A stretch of DNA of 64,000 bases, taken from positions 331,930-395,929 of the forward strand of contig NMRB01000370.1 in NCBI GenBank assembly GCA_002633025.1, written 5' to 3'. The translations under genes and the position numbers were made by a program. Origin of the DNA: Notospermus geniculatus (Eukaryota > Nemertea > Pilidiophora > Heteronemertea > Lineidae). This document shows, one piece after another, positions 23,738 through 35,257 of this stretch. Positions within the stretch are counted from its first letter, which is position 1. The number at the start of each line of letters is the position of its first letter. Under the pieces are notes generated by a model. The model was not told the DNA's origin. It worked only from the letters and a program-made list of their open reading frames with translations, and made no database searches.

Positions 23738-26523
23738 TCAAATCCCATTGATGGGCCAGGTGTACTGTTTTGCTGCTGTTTTGACATTAGCCACGAGAGT
23801 GCAGGTATGGAAGATTTCTTCTGAAAGCACCATCCGGATGCGATGGATGGAGATGGTAACTTGCAAGGTTACTCGTCAAAGTCTGAACATTAATAGGTTC
23901 CTTGGCTACCTGCTGGTCATTAATTAGACTGGACATCATGGAGAATGAATGCAAACACTTTTTTCAATCGATCAGTCAAGCTTTACCACTTTAAAATCTA
24001 CCTATGGCCAGTCTGCATGCTGCAGTTTTTTCATCCTCTTGCCATCAATCATGGGATTGCAGTTGTTGTTGATGCCAATGGAGGTGGCTCTGGCATGCAT
24101 TTCTCTGGAAAAAAAACTTGAAAAAAATGCAAGGATCAGTCGATTTATTGGTGAATAATTCATGCCAGATGGGTTTGTTAATACTTTTCCCTCGGGCTGC
24201 CATGTTTGAAACAGTGGTTCTCCAAGTTTATTTTATCAGTTGCCCCACTGCTTTTAAGTTAAATTCACAGAAAAGCTCTGAGTTCTCATGGTCAGCCATT
24301 GTTTAAATCCTGTGAATCTCACTCTCAATACAGTAGCTGTTGCCAGGTTGAATTTGTGAAAGTTTCATGGTGTCATTTATTTGGGGACACTCTGTTCACC
24401 AACACTAGCACGGGGTCACTCTCGTATCACCAACATGGAATCCTCCTTGCTTGCCACCATTTATTTCCCTTTCAGATTTTGCTTTCTAATCTGTTGTTCA
24501 TGGTGAAGCCCACATCTCTTTTCCTCATGTCAAGTCATACTTCTGTCAAAGAGATCCCTAGCAAACTTTTAAGCTTCATTGGCCTCAAGCTTTGCTCGCC
24601 CAAACTGCTTTTCTGTTGGTTTTCCTCTCCTGTTGGTGAATACCTTGGTATGCACAAGGATTCCAGTTGCACAGAAGTTGATGCATACAAGCCCCCAGTT
24701 GTACTTTTGTGCAGAAGTTGATGCCAACCAGAGACATCATTTGTCTACAATAAGTTGTTCCTATTGATTACCCAACTCAGCTTGTTGCATTTGCCAACAT
24801 TTATCTTCTGCACTTGTTCACGTCCGTTTGTTGCAAAACATCACAATAAAAGGTATCTGATGTTATGTTCTTTTGCTGGCGGGTAGCTTTGATGTTCCCT
24901 CTGTTTGCAGTCCGTCTGCCTGCACAGTGATTTATGTAATTAGACAATGTGTGTATATAACTTGCGATATTGCACAGATGTGCTTGTCTGCTCTGGCAAC
25001 AAATATGTTTTCGTCATGCAATGTTGAGGATCCAGCAGTTGCATTGGCAAACATTTCATATCAGTCAAGTTATCATGTCAGTCAGTCAAGTTGGAGTAGC
25101 CCTAATTGCTGTCCTCGTGAGGCGAAAAGGGAACATCATGGAATTTTCATCCAATTGGACCTTTGAGGTCAAAGATGGTATTCAGTGGGTTCATGGCAGC
25201 TTGGTTTTTGGCAGCCATTCTCCCACAGCAGGGATTGCTACCCTTCATGAACTCATACTGTGTGTGAGCATATAAAGACCAGTGAGACAAAACCCTGGTA
25301 GCGGAGAATGTTCGGCAGCATCTCCAACGAGATGTTCTTGTTCATTGAAGGCCAACAGACACTCAATTCTCTACGTGGTTCATTGTGGTTCGTTTTCCAT
25401 TCACTGGGTTAGATATAACTTTGGTGGTTGAAGAAAAAGCTGTTCCCTGACTTGCAGTTAATTGAATCAATTTGTTTGATCAACAAATCGATCTCGATGA
25501 GGGAAGCTTGAGTGGCAGAATGTAAAAAAGAATCACTTTTACCGAGCAGTTTGTTTGGTTCACTTGGAAGAACGCCATGAATACTTGTAGCATGTAACTA
25601 ACACAGGTACTCCATTCTTCTTGTCTTATCTCATTCCCTTCACAATCCAAGTAATGATCAGCTAGCAATCAGACTCCCCATATCTTGAGAGATTCTGATA
25701 GGAAAGTATTGCCAGGTATTCATTTGATGGCTGAGAACGTGTCTTATGAGCATTCTCTTTGGGGTAGACATCATTTTTGTCCATCGAGGAGCTATCCACT
25801 TCAGCACTCACTTACATGCTTCTGTACGTTTCCTAAGAGGCTGCTGGTTTGAGTACTTGTGTTGTTGATTGCCTTTGTAGATAGGAAGGAATGGCGATTC
25901 CACCTGCAAAAAAAGTCTTGTCCTCTTTTACTCCATTTCGTTCGAGCAGCAGAATCCATATGAGACTACTGCCTGTATCAACGCCATGGCCAAAAAATCT
26001 TGGATCACAACAATATTTTCTATGCCTGACCGGTCAAGTATTGATTATTTCCCTGTCCTACCACTTTGAAGGCTTCTCTTCAGCTAGTGATGGCAACTGT
26101 CATATTTTCTGATGGGTGCTAAGGACAAGGTCATCATGTTGACCTTCTGTTATCTGATTTATCATCATCAGCAATGCTGAGATGGATATTTGGTGGTTGT
26201 GTCTTGAATCTCTGGCAACAGAAGAACTTGGTCTGATGCAAAGATCCATTACTGATATGGTAATGCATTTGTACTTTAGCTGGCGATCTTAATCCTGTTA
26301 TGACAGTGATTGATGTCCATTTCATTGGATGTCATCCTTTGTTTGGTCGTAGCCTGACTTGGTTCCAGTTGCACTACATGTTTTGTGCTAGAAATGGCGA
26401 GAGGTATGTTGTGCCGGAAAGTGCCATTGGCTTCTGCGTTGGTCATGCAATGTCTCAAACCTTTTCCTGGTGTATGTTCAAATCTGACTTGGAAGTCTCA
26501 TTAGTTTCAACTTTTGTTGGGCA
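23738..26523 (+). repeat. Tandem duplication, copy 2 (about 2.8 kb)
   Basis: This begins CAAATCCCATTGATGGGCCA at 23739 and ends at about TTGTTGGGCA (26523). There is no N at the junction. The 5' 1.5 kb differs from copy 1 by many indels and substitutions, while the 3' 1.1 kb (about 25400-26520) is almost identical to about 22610-23735. Frames such as MAIPPAKKVLSSFTPF (25891) are exact repeats of those in copy 1 (23105). I do not regard them as genes. Confidence 0.92.
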
Positions 26524-28241
26524 AATTGAAGTCAGTTTGAAAAAATGAAGGTTGTGTTGGATGCAATTCCACACTGTTTTATGCCTTCCCTTTTATCAAT
26601 CGTATTCAAACTCGGTTGTCTACCGTTCATTGCAGAATTCAATCATGTCTGGCCGATAGTCGGCAAGCTAACTTCGACATCACATGACATACGCAGATTG
26701 ACCAGGCGAGAAATTGGCAATAAGAAATATCTGGCCTGAGGAGTGATCAGAAATTAAAATTACACAGCGTGTGAGCAGTGGTGAATCGGAAGTGGTTGCA
26801 AGGCCAGAGAAAGGCATTTCCATTTCACTCTTGGCTCAAATTATGGCGCATTTCTGTCCAGTCAGTTGAGTTATGAAATACGTAAACAATTTTTTGTGCA
26901 CTCATGGTCAAACTGGCTATGATTGAAAAGGTGTCATATACTCACTGTGTTTTTTTCTCCTCTTTCCATATAGATTATTGACTAACTTAGGGTGGTGCAG
27001 ACTGGAAGGGCTGTCGTCTGCCAATGTGTTGCTTGGATGTAGATTGCAAACATCAGTGAGAAGCTTCTGCTTGATCGGAGACAACAGCGCGGGTCTCACC
27101 ACTGGTGCGGACTGTTTGTGTTGCCTCAAGAAGAAATTTACACACTTCTGCTTGCTCTTATTAGAGAACATAACAAAAAATATGCATCCATGTGTTATTT
27201 TTCTTATTCATTACTTAAGTCAGCATTTTGGTTTGATTGCTTCAATACTTTGTGATGTTGATCATGTAACTGCCTCTAGGTTGAGTCATCCACCATGACT
27301 TTTTTTGTCGTAACTGCACAACACATTTGGTATTAATATGTTGTCGGTTCTTCTAGTGGTGTCCCTCAGGGCCTTGTTACAAACCTGCAATTAAGAGATT
27401 TGATTAAAACAGGAATTATGTGGCGTCATATTGACCATCTGCTAATATCGTTTTTGTGATGATTCATGAGGCAGTTGGTTGTCTAATACACCAAAGCGGT
27501 CCTTCCTGCTGAGAGGGTTTCAGGCAGGCTGGATGTCTTGGGCTTCGGAAAGGACCATACTGTTTTAGAGGAAATTGTTTCGTTTCTTTTCTTGTCCATG
27601 TCCTATGAAGAAAGGGACATCAGTATGCAGGAATTGTTGATGTGGGCTACTCTCTATTCCACTTTAAGAGGTCAGTCCGAGTGAGCCATTGGCAGCCGAG
27701 GCCATCTGCAGGTCACATGGATCCGTTGAGGGGCTGGCCCTCATGACCATTGATGCAGTACATGTCTTCCTTTTCTTGGTTGACTTGGTTTGCTGCAGGC
27801 CTCAAACAGTGGGTGAGCAATGGTGAATCGAATTTGGTTGCCAACAAGCATGGCTGTTTCCATTTGGTGGGAATTTCCATTTCATTGGTGCTGGATGGTC
27901 AGCGGGCCAACCCTCTATGATCCAAGTATGGAATTTCTTGGCATTTGGCCGCATTGTTACAGAACTGCAATTTGGCGCTATTTACACCATTGCCTGATGC
28001 CAGTGAGACTATTAGGCAGTAGTAGCTCCTAAATCATGTGTATATTGACCTTATAAATAAACCAAATAGTGACAGGAGACTCCTATATACTGGCTGATTG
28101 TCCTAATAGCTGCACAAACTAGATGAGGTGTCTGAAATGATGGAGAACGCCAAGATTCTGTTTGAATCACCGCCTCTCTTGGCAACCTGCATAGCTTCCT
28201 TGCCAACAACAATGAAAATCTCAATTCTCCTCACCCATTTT
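26524..28241. other. Non-coding; weak internal duplication
   Basis: Around 26773-26830 and 27811-27870 the text GTGAGCAGTGGTGAATCG and GTGAGCAATGGTGAATCG recurs with GTGGTTGC/TTGGTTGCC and TTTCCATTTC. That suggests an old diverged duplicate. No gene is supported. Confidence 0.45.
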
Positions 28242-28359
28242 CAGTGTTTCCACCAGCGAGGGGGTACAAGGGGTATGTCCCCTCCTTAAAAAGTCAAAAA
28301 TAGTCAAAATTTGTGTTTTTGACCAAGAATTCTGAAAAAAATTGCTGGCAGAAACACTG
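28242..28359. mobile_element. MITE-like element with CAGTGTTTCCACCAG ends
   Basis: The left end CAGTGTTTCCACCAG and the right end CTGGCAGAAACACTG are inverted repeats of 15 bp with two mismatches. The interior of about 90 bp is GGGGTACAAGGGG followed by A/T-rich sequence. A related copy lies at 37340-37476. No target duplication is clear. Confidence 0.72.
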
Positions 28360-30759
28360 TTTGAACATGACAGTGCCAGTTCACACTCAGAGCCCTTTTC
28401 TGGTATCAAAAATGGCATCCATGTTGCCTGCGTCAACCGTTATGATGCACATGCATATTGCATAATCAAAGTTGCTATAGACCCTCAACGTCCTGGAAGT
28501 GTGTCGCACACAGCTGCTGTATGACTTGATAAGAGGCTCAATCCATGAAATATGTATCATAAAACTCATCACAGCGGTACATCACTCTAGTGTATACGAA
28601 AGAGTAGGCTACATTCTGTACATCGCACAATGAGTGATTCATGATTTTTTCCATCTCGTGCAATACTGCAAATTGCATGCAGTGTATTTCCATTCTAGAG
28701 CATACATCTTGAAAATGAACTGTTGAAGGCAATGGCAATCTGAACAATACCTAATCAGCTGTCTACCTGCCGACACTAAACCTGCTGCAGACACACCCGT
28801 AGATCACAGAAGAAGAATTCCTTCATTCCCCACTGATCAAAATACAGAAAGAATGACAACAATATTTGTTGCTGTTGTACCACAGAGAATGGTAAACTTG
28901 CGTATGGCTTTACCTTCGCAACAATTACTTACCTAATCAGCTGTCTACCTGCCTTCACTAACAATGTACTTCAGCACCAATTAGCCAGGAATCAGTAACT
29001 GACACCCCAGTCTTGGCATAACATTTTGCATCCAGAACAGTTTGCCTGGAGTGTCATTTCCTCTCCTGCTTCGTTTGATGTCAAACATTGGTGTGTGTTT
29101 TATGCATTTTCTGTCTGCATGCTGTCAGGCCAAGGAAAAAGTGCGCTTTCATGTGAAAAACACTTCCCTACAGTGTAAGACAAAGAGGCAAGGTCTCAAG
29201 AATGAAGCTGCAATGTTAGTGTGTTGTGGTTTCTGTCATTACCACTATTGGTTGCGTGAATAAGCAACTGTCAGCTTGGCGGTATAACTTTGCACCAAAG
29301 AACGTAACATTCATCATGGAGTTTGTAAGATTGCTTAGACGACCTGTGGCTTTCTTGTTCTTGGGGCGGGCAATGCTGCATTTCTGTTGCCTCTTTTCTT
29401 CTGGGGCAGGTGGTCCTCCTTTCTTTCCATGAAATTTTGGTTCCGAGGACCTTGATGAAGTGGGAGAATGGAGAATTCAAGTTGAGGTTGCCAAAGGATG
29501 ACGCGATGTTCATGAAAAATGTCCATAGCCAGATGACAGGGTCTCCTCTTCTTGGCTAGGGCTGAACACTGGCACCTAGTGTCTCTGGAGCGAGTCTGGC
29601 TTGTTGCATAACCAGTTCCTGGGACTCTGTTGCATGGTTGCAGAGCGTAGTTTATTTCAGTGGACAGCTGAAAAAGAACCCTTTTGCAGAGTTATTTGTT
29701 GAATCTGCAGCCCTTGCACTCTCAGAAGGTGACTCTTGAAATGACATTGAATCAGTGAGAATCATATGGCTTTCTCTTGCTGGGCAAGGCTGTTTCTACC
29801 TTCTGCCTGTCAATGGTTAGTCATACCAAACCACCAGAACCAGCGCCTTGCAAACAAGAACGTTTTTACACCCAGCAAATTCAGAGTAAACTACCATTTT
29901 TTTGCAGCGTTAATGCAGAGTGGTATTTACAATAATGGTAAAACTCATCCTATCATGCTTCATGTTGGTATGTCCTCGGGCCATCTTCCCTTCCCAAGTG
30001 CATTGATGTCAAACATTGGTGCATGTTTTATCACACTTTCTCTCTGCATACTGTCAATGTCAGGGAAAATTTTTGTTGGAGAAAAACGCAATCGTGAAAA
30101 TACTGCAGCGTTGCCACGAGCAGCAAGTGAAATTTTGCAGATATTTCATCATTAGTTGATTAGACTTCTACACTTAGGCATTCCACAAAAAGTTCTATCT
30201 GATCGAGAATTCAATTCAATGATTCTTGCCTATGGCTGACAGGTTGACATTTTCAATTGAAGTCACAAACTTGTCTGACTTGTCTGGCTCTTTTTCTTTA
30301 ATCATGAATGTTTACAATTCAAACTGCGTCTGCTTCACCAAGTAAGAAGATAGAAGATGAAAAAAAGAAGATAGTTGAAAAAAAGAAGATGACTTAGACA
30401 GGTATACTCATCTTGTTATCACCCATTGGTGCTTAAAAAATTTACTTGATTATTGGTCTTTCTTTTCCTTTCCACTTACAAGTTTTAGACATATTGGATC
30501 TTTCCGGTTCATATCACATTCGAGGATTCAATCCCGAACCTTTGTTATTTTACCTATTCTAATTCTAAAAAAGTTGCACATTTTCCTCTGCCAAAGCACT
30601 GAAAATCTGCTGGAAATCATCATATTGAACTGCTTGCCTCTGTGAATCAGGTCCTAAGTATGGTGCCCTGTCGCCAGTAACATGGGGCCAGAGGTTCCTT
30701 GTATTGCATGTCCTGACATTCCCTGTATTGCCTGTCCTGACATAGGCCTAAGTGGACCT
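28360..30759. other. Non-coding; paralogous patch at 29072 and 30002
   Basis: The words GATGTCAAACATTGGTG and the following 60 bases recur at 29077 and 30006 with roughly three quarters identity, a diverged local duplication. A 36-bp block CTAATCAGCTGTCTACCTGC also occurs at 28752 and 28932. The 129-codon plus-strand frame at 29766-30155 spans the second patch and shows no recognisable domain. Confidence 0.45.
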
Positions 30760-30890
30760 CTCTGAAGGGTTTGGAACTGACGAATGCTGTCCTTAATTGA
30801 GAGGTGTCCTGATTAAAGGTGCATAGAAATGATCTATTTGGACTGAACTTTGGTGTCCTTTATAGAGAGGTGTCCCACTAAGGAAGGTGA
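30760..30890 (+). repeat. Dispersed GAGAGGTGTCC repeat fragment
   Basis: GGACTGAACTTTGGTGTCCT followed by TTATAGAGAGGTGTCCC is shared with the segments at about 45070 and 45995. The core GAGAGGTGTCC is itself iterated at spacings of tens of bases in all three places. It is a degenerate dispersed element with no coding capacity. Confidence 0.65.
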
Positions 30891-32239
30891 CTGTAGTTCT
30901 GTTTTCTGATCATCTGTATTCTGTGGGCCCTGGAGGGTTACAGTTTTGACTGATTAGAAAATGCTCAATAGATCCCCAGTGAGTTATCCAGATTGGTTTT
31001 TCGCTGCTGCGACATTAACCTTATAATCAGGGACTTGGAGAAAATACCTTTTTAATTGCATCATGGGTTCTAATCTAATCATCGCGGAGGACATCTTCTT
31101 TCTGATGGCATCTGAAACCAGGAGGTATCACATGGGTCCTAGGGGTCTGTATCCTAGTGCCCTGAGGGAATTCACCGTCAGTCATTCCTGGTGTCCCTTT
31201 TGTTTGCAGTCTCACACCATCTGGATAGTGAGTTGTCATCTATGAGCAATGAGTCAGCAGGTGCCAAGTTTACTGGCAATCAACATTGAAAAAAATGCGA
31301 CAAATCTTGGCATTTTGTGAAGTTGTGTATAAAATTTGGTATATCTTCTAACTCTTCTCTAGCAGTACTTCAGTAAGCCGATTAACCTGTTCATTGCCAC
31401 TGGCAATTTGGAAAATGGAAAATATCCATGATGCTGAAAAAAATCAGCACCTGCACAATACGTGTTCATTGGAAAGTGCTCAATGAGAGCTTTTCAGTGA
31501 GTACCTATTTGACAGGGTTTGGGTACTTTTCAGGCTTTTGGCCCTTACTTTCATATCTGACAGAACATAAACCTCAGCAGTGATAGCTTTGACTTCACTG
31601 TTTCCTTTGCCTCACTGTTGGCAAAAAACCATCACTTTCAAATCAAAGTTATTCCTCATGTCAACTCACAAAAATCATCTTCATCTTCATTCCTAAAAGC
31701 TTCATCTTAATCCACATTATCGGTTCATTAAAAGATCAATATAAACTTTAAAATATCACCTCTGTCTTATCCCCTTACCAAGATCATCCATGCATTAACA
31801 ACCAATATATGCTTATTGTTCTGAATAAAGACAATTTAATGGCACTTTAATGCCTGATTTCCTCTGAACTTGGTTAGATCACTCCATTTGAGACAAGTAG
31901 CGAGGATATAGATCTCGGGCGAGGACCTGAAGTGGTGAGGAGTTGAGTCATGGATTTCGGAAGTTGCCATCTGCGCCCGGGGCACCAGTTTGACTTTGTG
32001 GTACATTTTACCGTCTCAAATACGGCACTCAGGATAATGGTTTTGTGAACCCTGCAGCTGGCTTGAGTTTTACGCTGCATCAAAGGGAGCAAATGTGGAA
32101 ATTTTCTAACTTTAATGCGAAGAGAAATACAAGCATTGAGAAAAAGACAATGGTTGATTTAATGATTCTATCACTTCCCAGATTCTGTAATCATGATTCT
32201 CGTAAATCGTTCCTGTCCATCATAGTTTTGTAGAATTTG
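30891..32239. other. Non-coding, no gene seen
   Basis: This is AT-rich unique sequence. No frame is convincing on either strand. Confidence 0.5.
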
Positions 32240-32446
32240 ACAAATGTGACCCACCACAGCAAAATGAGTCGGAATGCGCACAGAAGAAGACCAACATGTC
32301 CAAGGTGACACCAACGGTTTGTTGATTTCAGTATTGTCTGCCCATTGTGAATTTGACTTTGTCGATTTCTGTAATTGTTGTCTGGTGTCACCTTCGGTCT
32401 TCTTCTGTGCACATTCCAACTCATTTTGTTGTGCTGGGTCACAAAT
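32240..32446. mobile_element. Foldback element with 60-70-bp arms
   Basis: The left arm, from ACAAATGTGACCCACCACAG through GCGCACAGAAGAAGACC to AAGGTGACACCA (about 32240-32313), is the inverted complement of 32383-32446, with about six mismatches and a 10-base insertion in the left arm. The spacer is about 70 bp. The transcript would fold into a long hairpin. The frames here (32171-32466, 32274-32569) are reflections of one another through the arms. Confidence 0.87.
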
Positions 32447-33995
32447 GTGTTGTTGTTGCTATGCATTGATGTTCGTCCTTATTTACAGTCATATCCTAAG
32501 CTTGAAGATGCATGTACAGTTGCAAAATTTTTGCAACATTTGAACAACACTGATATCTCAGCAACATGATCTTTGGACCTTGTATAAACTCAACGACTAA
32601 ATAACAACATGTTGTTGAATTCTTCCCCTGTACACACCAGACAACATTTGTCCATGGCATTGTGTAACTAAATGCAATGCAAATGTTGCTCGTACTGTGT
32701 ACTGGTACCTTTAATTTTTTATGGATGCTGAAACACTCAGAATCCACCGCTTTTCAAGTACATCTAGGTTACTTGATGCAGCCACTGAACAACATGCGAG
32801 ACACACGTGCACATTTGAGTGAAGAATGAAATTGTCCACAGTAAAAACCACACGAGGAACTCACATGTTCGGCATATTTACATATACTACTGTACTCCGG
32901 TACTCAGTAAGGAGATGGAGAGTTTACCCGTTTGATTCATGCGGCTAAATATAGACACTCGGCACTCTTGTACACCACTTGCCACGACCGCCCGAACAAA
33001 AATACCGTTATTAGACTGTAACTGTGAGACGGCGCAGATATCGATAGACCGGCCCCGCCACAATACTCCATCACTTCTATTAAATAGATTTTTTACAAAC
33101 TGGCATCACTTGTATTGTCTGGCCTTGAGCATCGATTGATTAGCAGAAAGAATAGCAGTTGCCGTATTATGCATGGCTGAGTGTGCGTGGTCCATCATGG
33201 CTGCCACACAGGAAGTGTGACTTCAGGACAGCTACTAGCGACAAAGAAGTCAAAAGCAAATTTGCATCTATTCTACATGAATTTTGCTCAGGATTTCATT
33301 AATTTTAGAGTAGTGTCTTGCTGTATTTGAGCCATTTTGAGCTCAGGGAAATAACAGCCGGAATATTGACGGTGGGTGTAACCATAGTCCACGTAAAAGC
33401 GCCATGAACACAGGTGGACCATCTCACTGATAAAGTAATGTTGAGGCTAATGAGTGCAGAATCCGTGAAAGACATAAAATATGTGAAAAAAATGTCACCA
33501 CTGGATGCCCACTGCATATTTTCATCACAAAATTGACTAATTAGTATGCAAAGACAATATTTACTTAAGCTCTTGAGCTTGGCTAGGCAATATTATTAGA
33601 AAAGTTTGAGATTAGATGTCAAGAATGAGTCTGATACCAACTCTAATTTAGTTCGTGCTAGTCAGCTTCTTCTTGTCGTCATTGAAAACGCGGAAACTAT
33701 TCCATTAGTATGCTAGTAAAAAGAATGAAACTTCTTCAACACTGAATCAAGGCGGCCGTCGTCAGGGTTCCACTCCTTGTTAGAATATGTGGGAAATTAT
33801 CGTACTTTCACCGCCTTTGTCATCGGTAAATGCTTCCTTCCTTTTGACAGGAAGTTGCTTAGTAGCCATGTTTACCAATAATCCCCTGCAGCTATGCTAG
33901 AATACCCATTTCCTCCGTTAAGAATTGTGGTGAAGTTACTTACAGAAGAATTTCCTTGCTGAGCTTTAATTTATGCCTCTTGGCGGCGCTGCTCC
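32447..33995. other. Non-coding, no gene seen
   Basis: This is mostly AT-rich, with a somewhat GC-richer patch at 32940-33070. No splice-flanked open frame is trusted. Confidence 0.5.
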
Positions 33996-34429
33996 TTGTG
34001 AGAGTGTCTCCTGCAAGTTGGCTCTCACCATTGCTTGTTTTGTTACGATTTACGCTGAGACCAGTGACTGCCCAATAGCTTTCTATAGGCAAGTTGCCCA
34101 TAGAGAGCCAACTCACCTACTTCGGGTTGAATTGCCCATTGAGAGCCAACTCACCCTGGTAGCTTTCTATGGGTGATTTGCCCATAGAGAGCCAACTCTC
34201 CCTGATAGATTTCTATGGTGAGTTGCCCATTGAGAGCCAACTCACCCTGGTAGCCTTTTATGGGTGAGATGCCCATAGAGGGTCAACTCACCCCAGTGAT
34301 TTCCTGTGGGCGAGTTGTCCATAGAGAGCCAACTCTCTCTGATAGTTCTCTATGGGTGAGTTGCCCATTGAGAGCCAACTCACCCCCATAGTTTTCTATG
34401 GTTGAGTTACCCTTTGAGAGCCAACTCGC
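33996..34429 (+). repeat. 46-bp array with single-copy flank shared with 61.4 kb
   Basis: From 34067 about eight units of roughly 46 bp carry TTGCCCATAGAGAGCCAACT followed by CACCCTGGTAGCTTTCTATGGGTGA. Units alternate CATAGAGAG and CATTGAGAG. The 5' flank, TGTGAGAGTGTCTCC..GTTGGCTCTCACCATTGCTTGTTTT and then GTGACTGCCCAATAGCTTTC, aligns with 61370-61515. There the upstream part, not this part, is amplified. Confidence 0.9.
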
Positions 34430-34557
34430 ATGAGGAAACTTAATGTGGAACCGTCGCCTTTAAACCATGACGGAAGTCACCAAATGCTATCGATAATTAT
34501 ACCCCCGCCAACGCCCCCGCCAACGAGTTGGTGGGGGTATACTGTTTTCAACTCGTC

Positions 34558-34605
34558 CGTGTGTGCGTGTGTTCGTTCGTGCGTTCGTTCGTGTGTGCGT
34601 TCGCC
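34558..34605 (+). repeat. GTGTGCG/TTCG microsatellite
   Basis: This is a short run of GTGTGTGCGTGTGTTCGTTC type repeats next to the left end of the composite element. The frame through it reads CACVRSCVRSCVRS and is not a protein. Confidence 0.85.
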
Positions 34606-34608
34606 TTT

Positions 34609-34935
34609 CGGTTTCCGCTCATTTAAGGGAGAACGACTGCAGGGATTGCTTTCGTTTGAACGTGGTACATTCATATTGACCATAGGAAGGTTCCTTTCGA
34701 AAATCGGACTCGTAGCGCATCCAATATGGCCGCCATGGCTGCCGTCTTGATTTCGGTTTCCGCTCATTTAAGGGAGAACGACTGCAGGGATTGCTTTCGT
34801 TTCAACGTGGTACATTCATATTGACCATAGGAAGGTTCCTTTCGAAAATCGGACTCGTAGCGCATCCAATATGGCCGCCATGGCTGCCGTCTTGATTTCG
34901 GTTTCCGCTCATTTAAGGGAGAACGACTGCAAGGG
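34609..34935 (+). repeat. 145-bp tandem repeat, 2.25 units
   Basis: Units start CGGTTTCCGCTCATTTAAGG at 34609, 34754 and 34899. The first two are 145 bp each and nearly identical (GTTTGAACG against GTTTCAACG). The third stops after about 37 bp and is followed by GTTGTTAGGGTTAGGGTTA, two to three telomere-like repeats at 34938-34956. Confidence 0.93.
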
Positions 34936-35257
34936 TTGTTAGGGTTAGGGTTATCAACTGCTCATGGAGTACAACACTCCAAATGACAGATATTCTTGGT
35001 CAAAAATAGGAAAAATAGTAGCCTAGCAGTGGCTGTATAAAAGGAGCCAACAGAATTTTATTTTACCCATTGGTGAAATTGGAGCCCTATATTTTTGCAA
35101 GGAACCTTTGTGTTACTACCCACTCCCTGTGCTCATTCGCCCTTAAATGACCTTTTCCCAAAAAATCTCCTGCCCATTTCTTTATCACCTGCCCTCAATA
35201 ACAAGATTTCACCTGAGCCACGAGGACCGTTATGGCGCCACAGCGGGGGTATAATTA

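Larger units (their letters stand above)
34494..35257. mobile_element. Composite element with 15-bp perfect inverted ends
   Basis: TAATTATACCCCCGC at 34494-34508 is exactly complementary to GCGGGGGTATAATTA at 35243-35257. Just inside the left end, CCCCCGCCAACG..CGTTGGCGGG-like words make a local inverted repeat with GTTGGTGGGGGTA. Then follow a GTTCG/GTGCG microsatellite and a 145-bp duplicated block. No target duplication is evident and there is no transposase, so calling it one element is an inference from the perfect ends. Confidence 0.6.

Noticed and set aside
34430-34767. Frames with CVRSCVRSCVRS or ERTHERTHERTH
   Set aside because: They are a translation of the GTTCG/GTGCG microsatellite.
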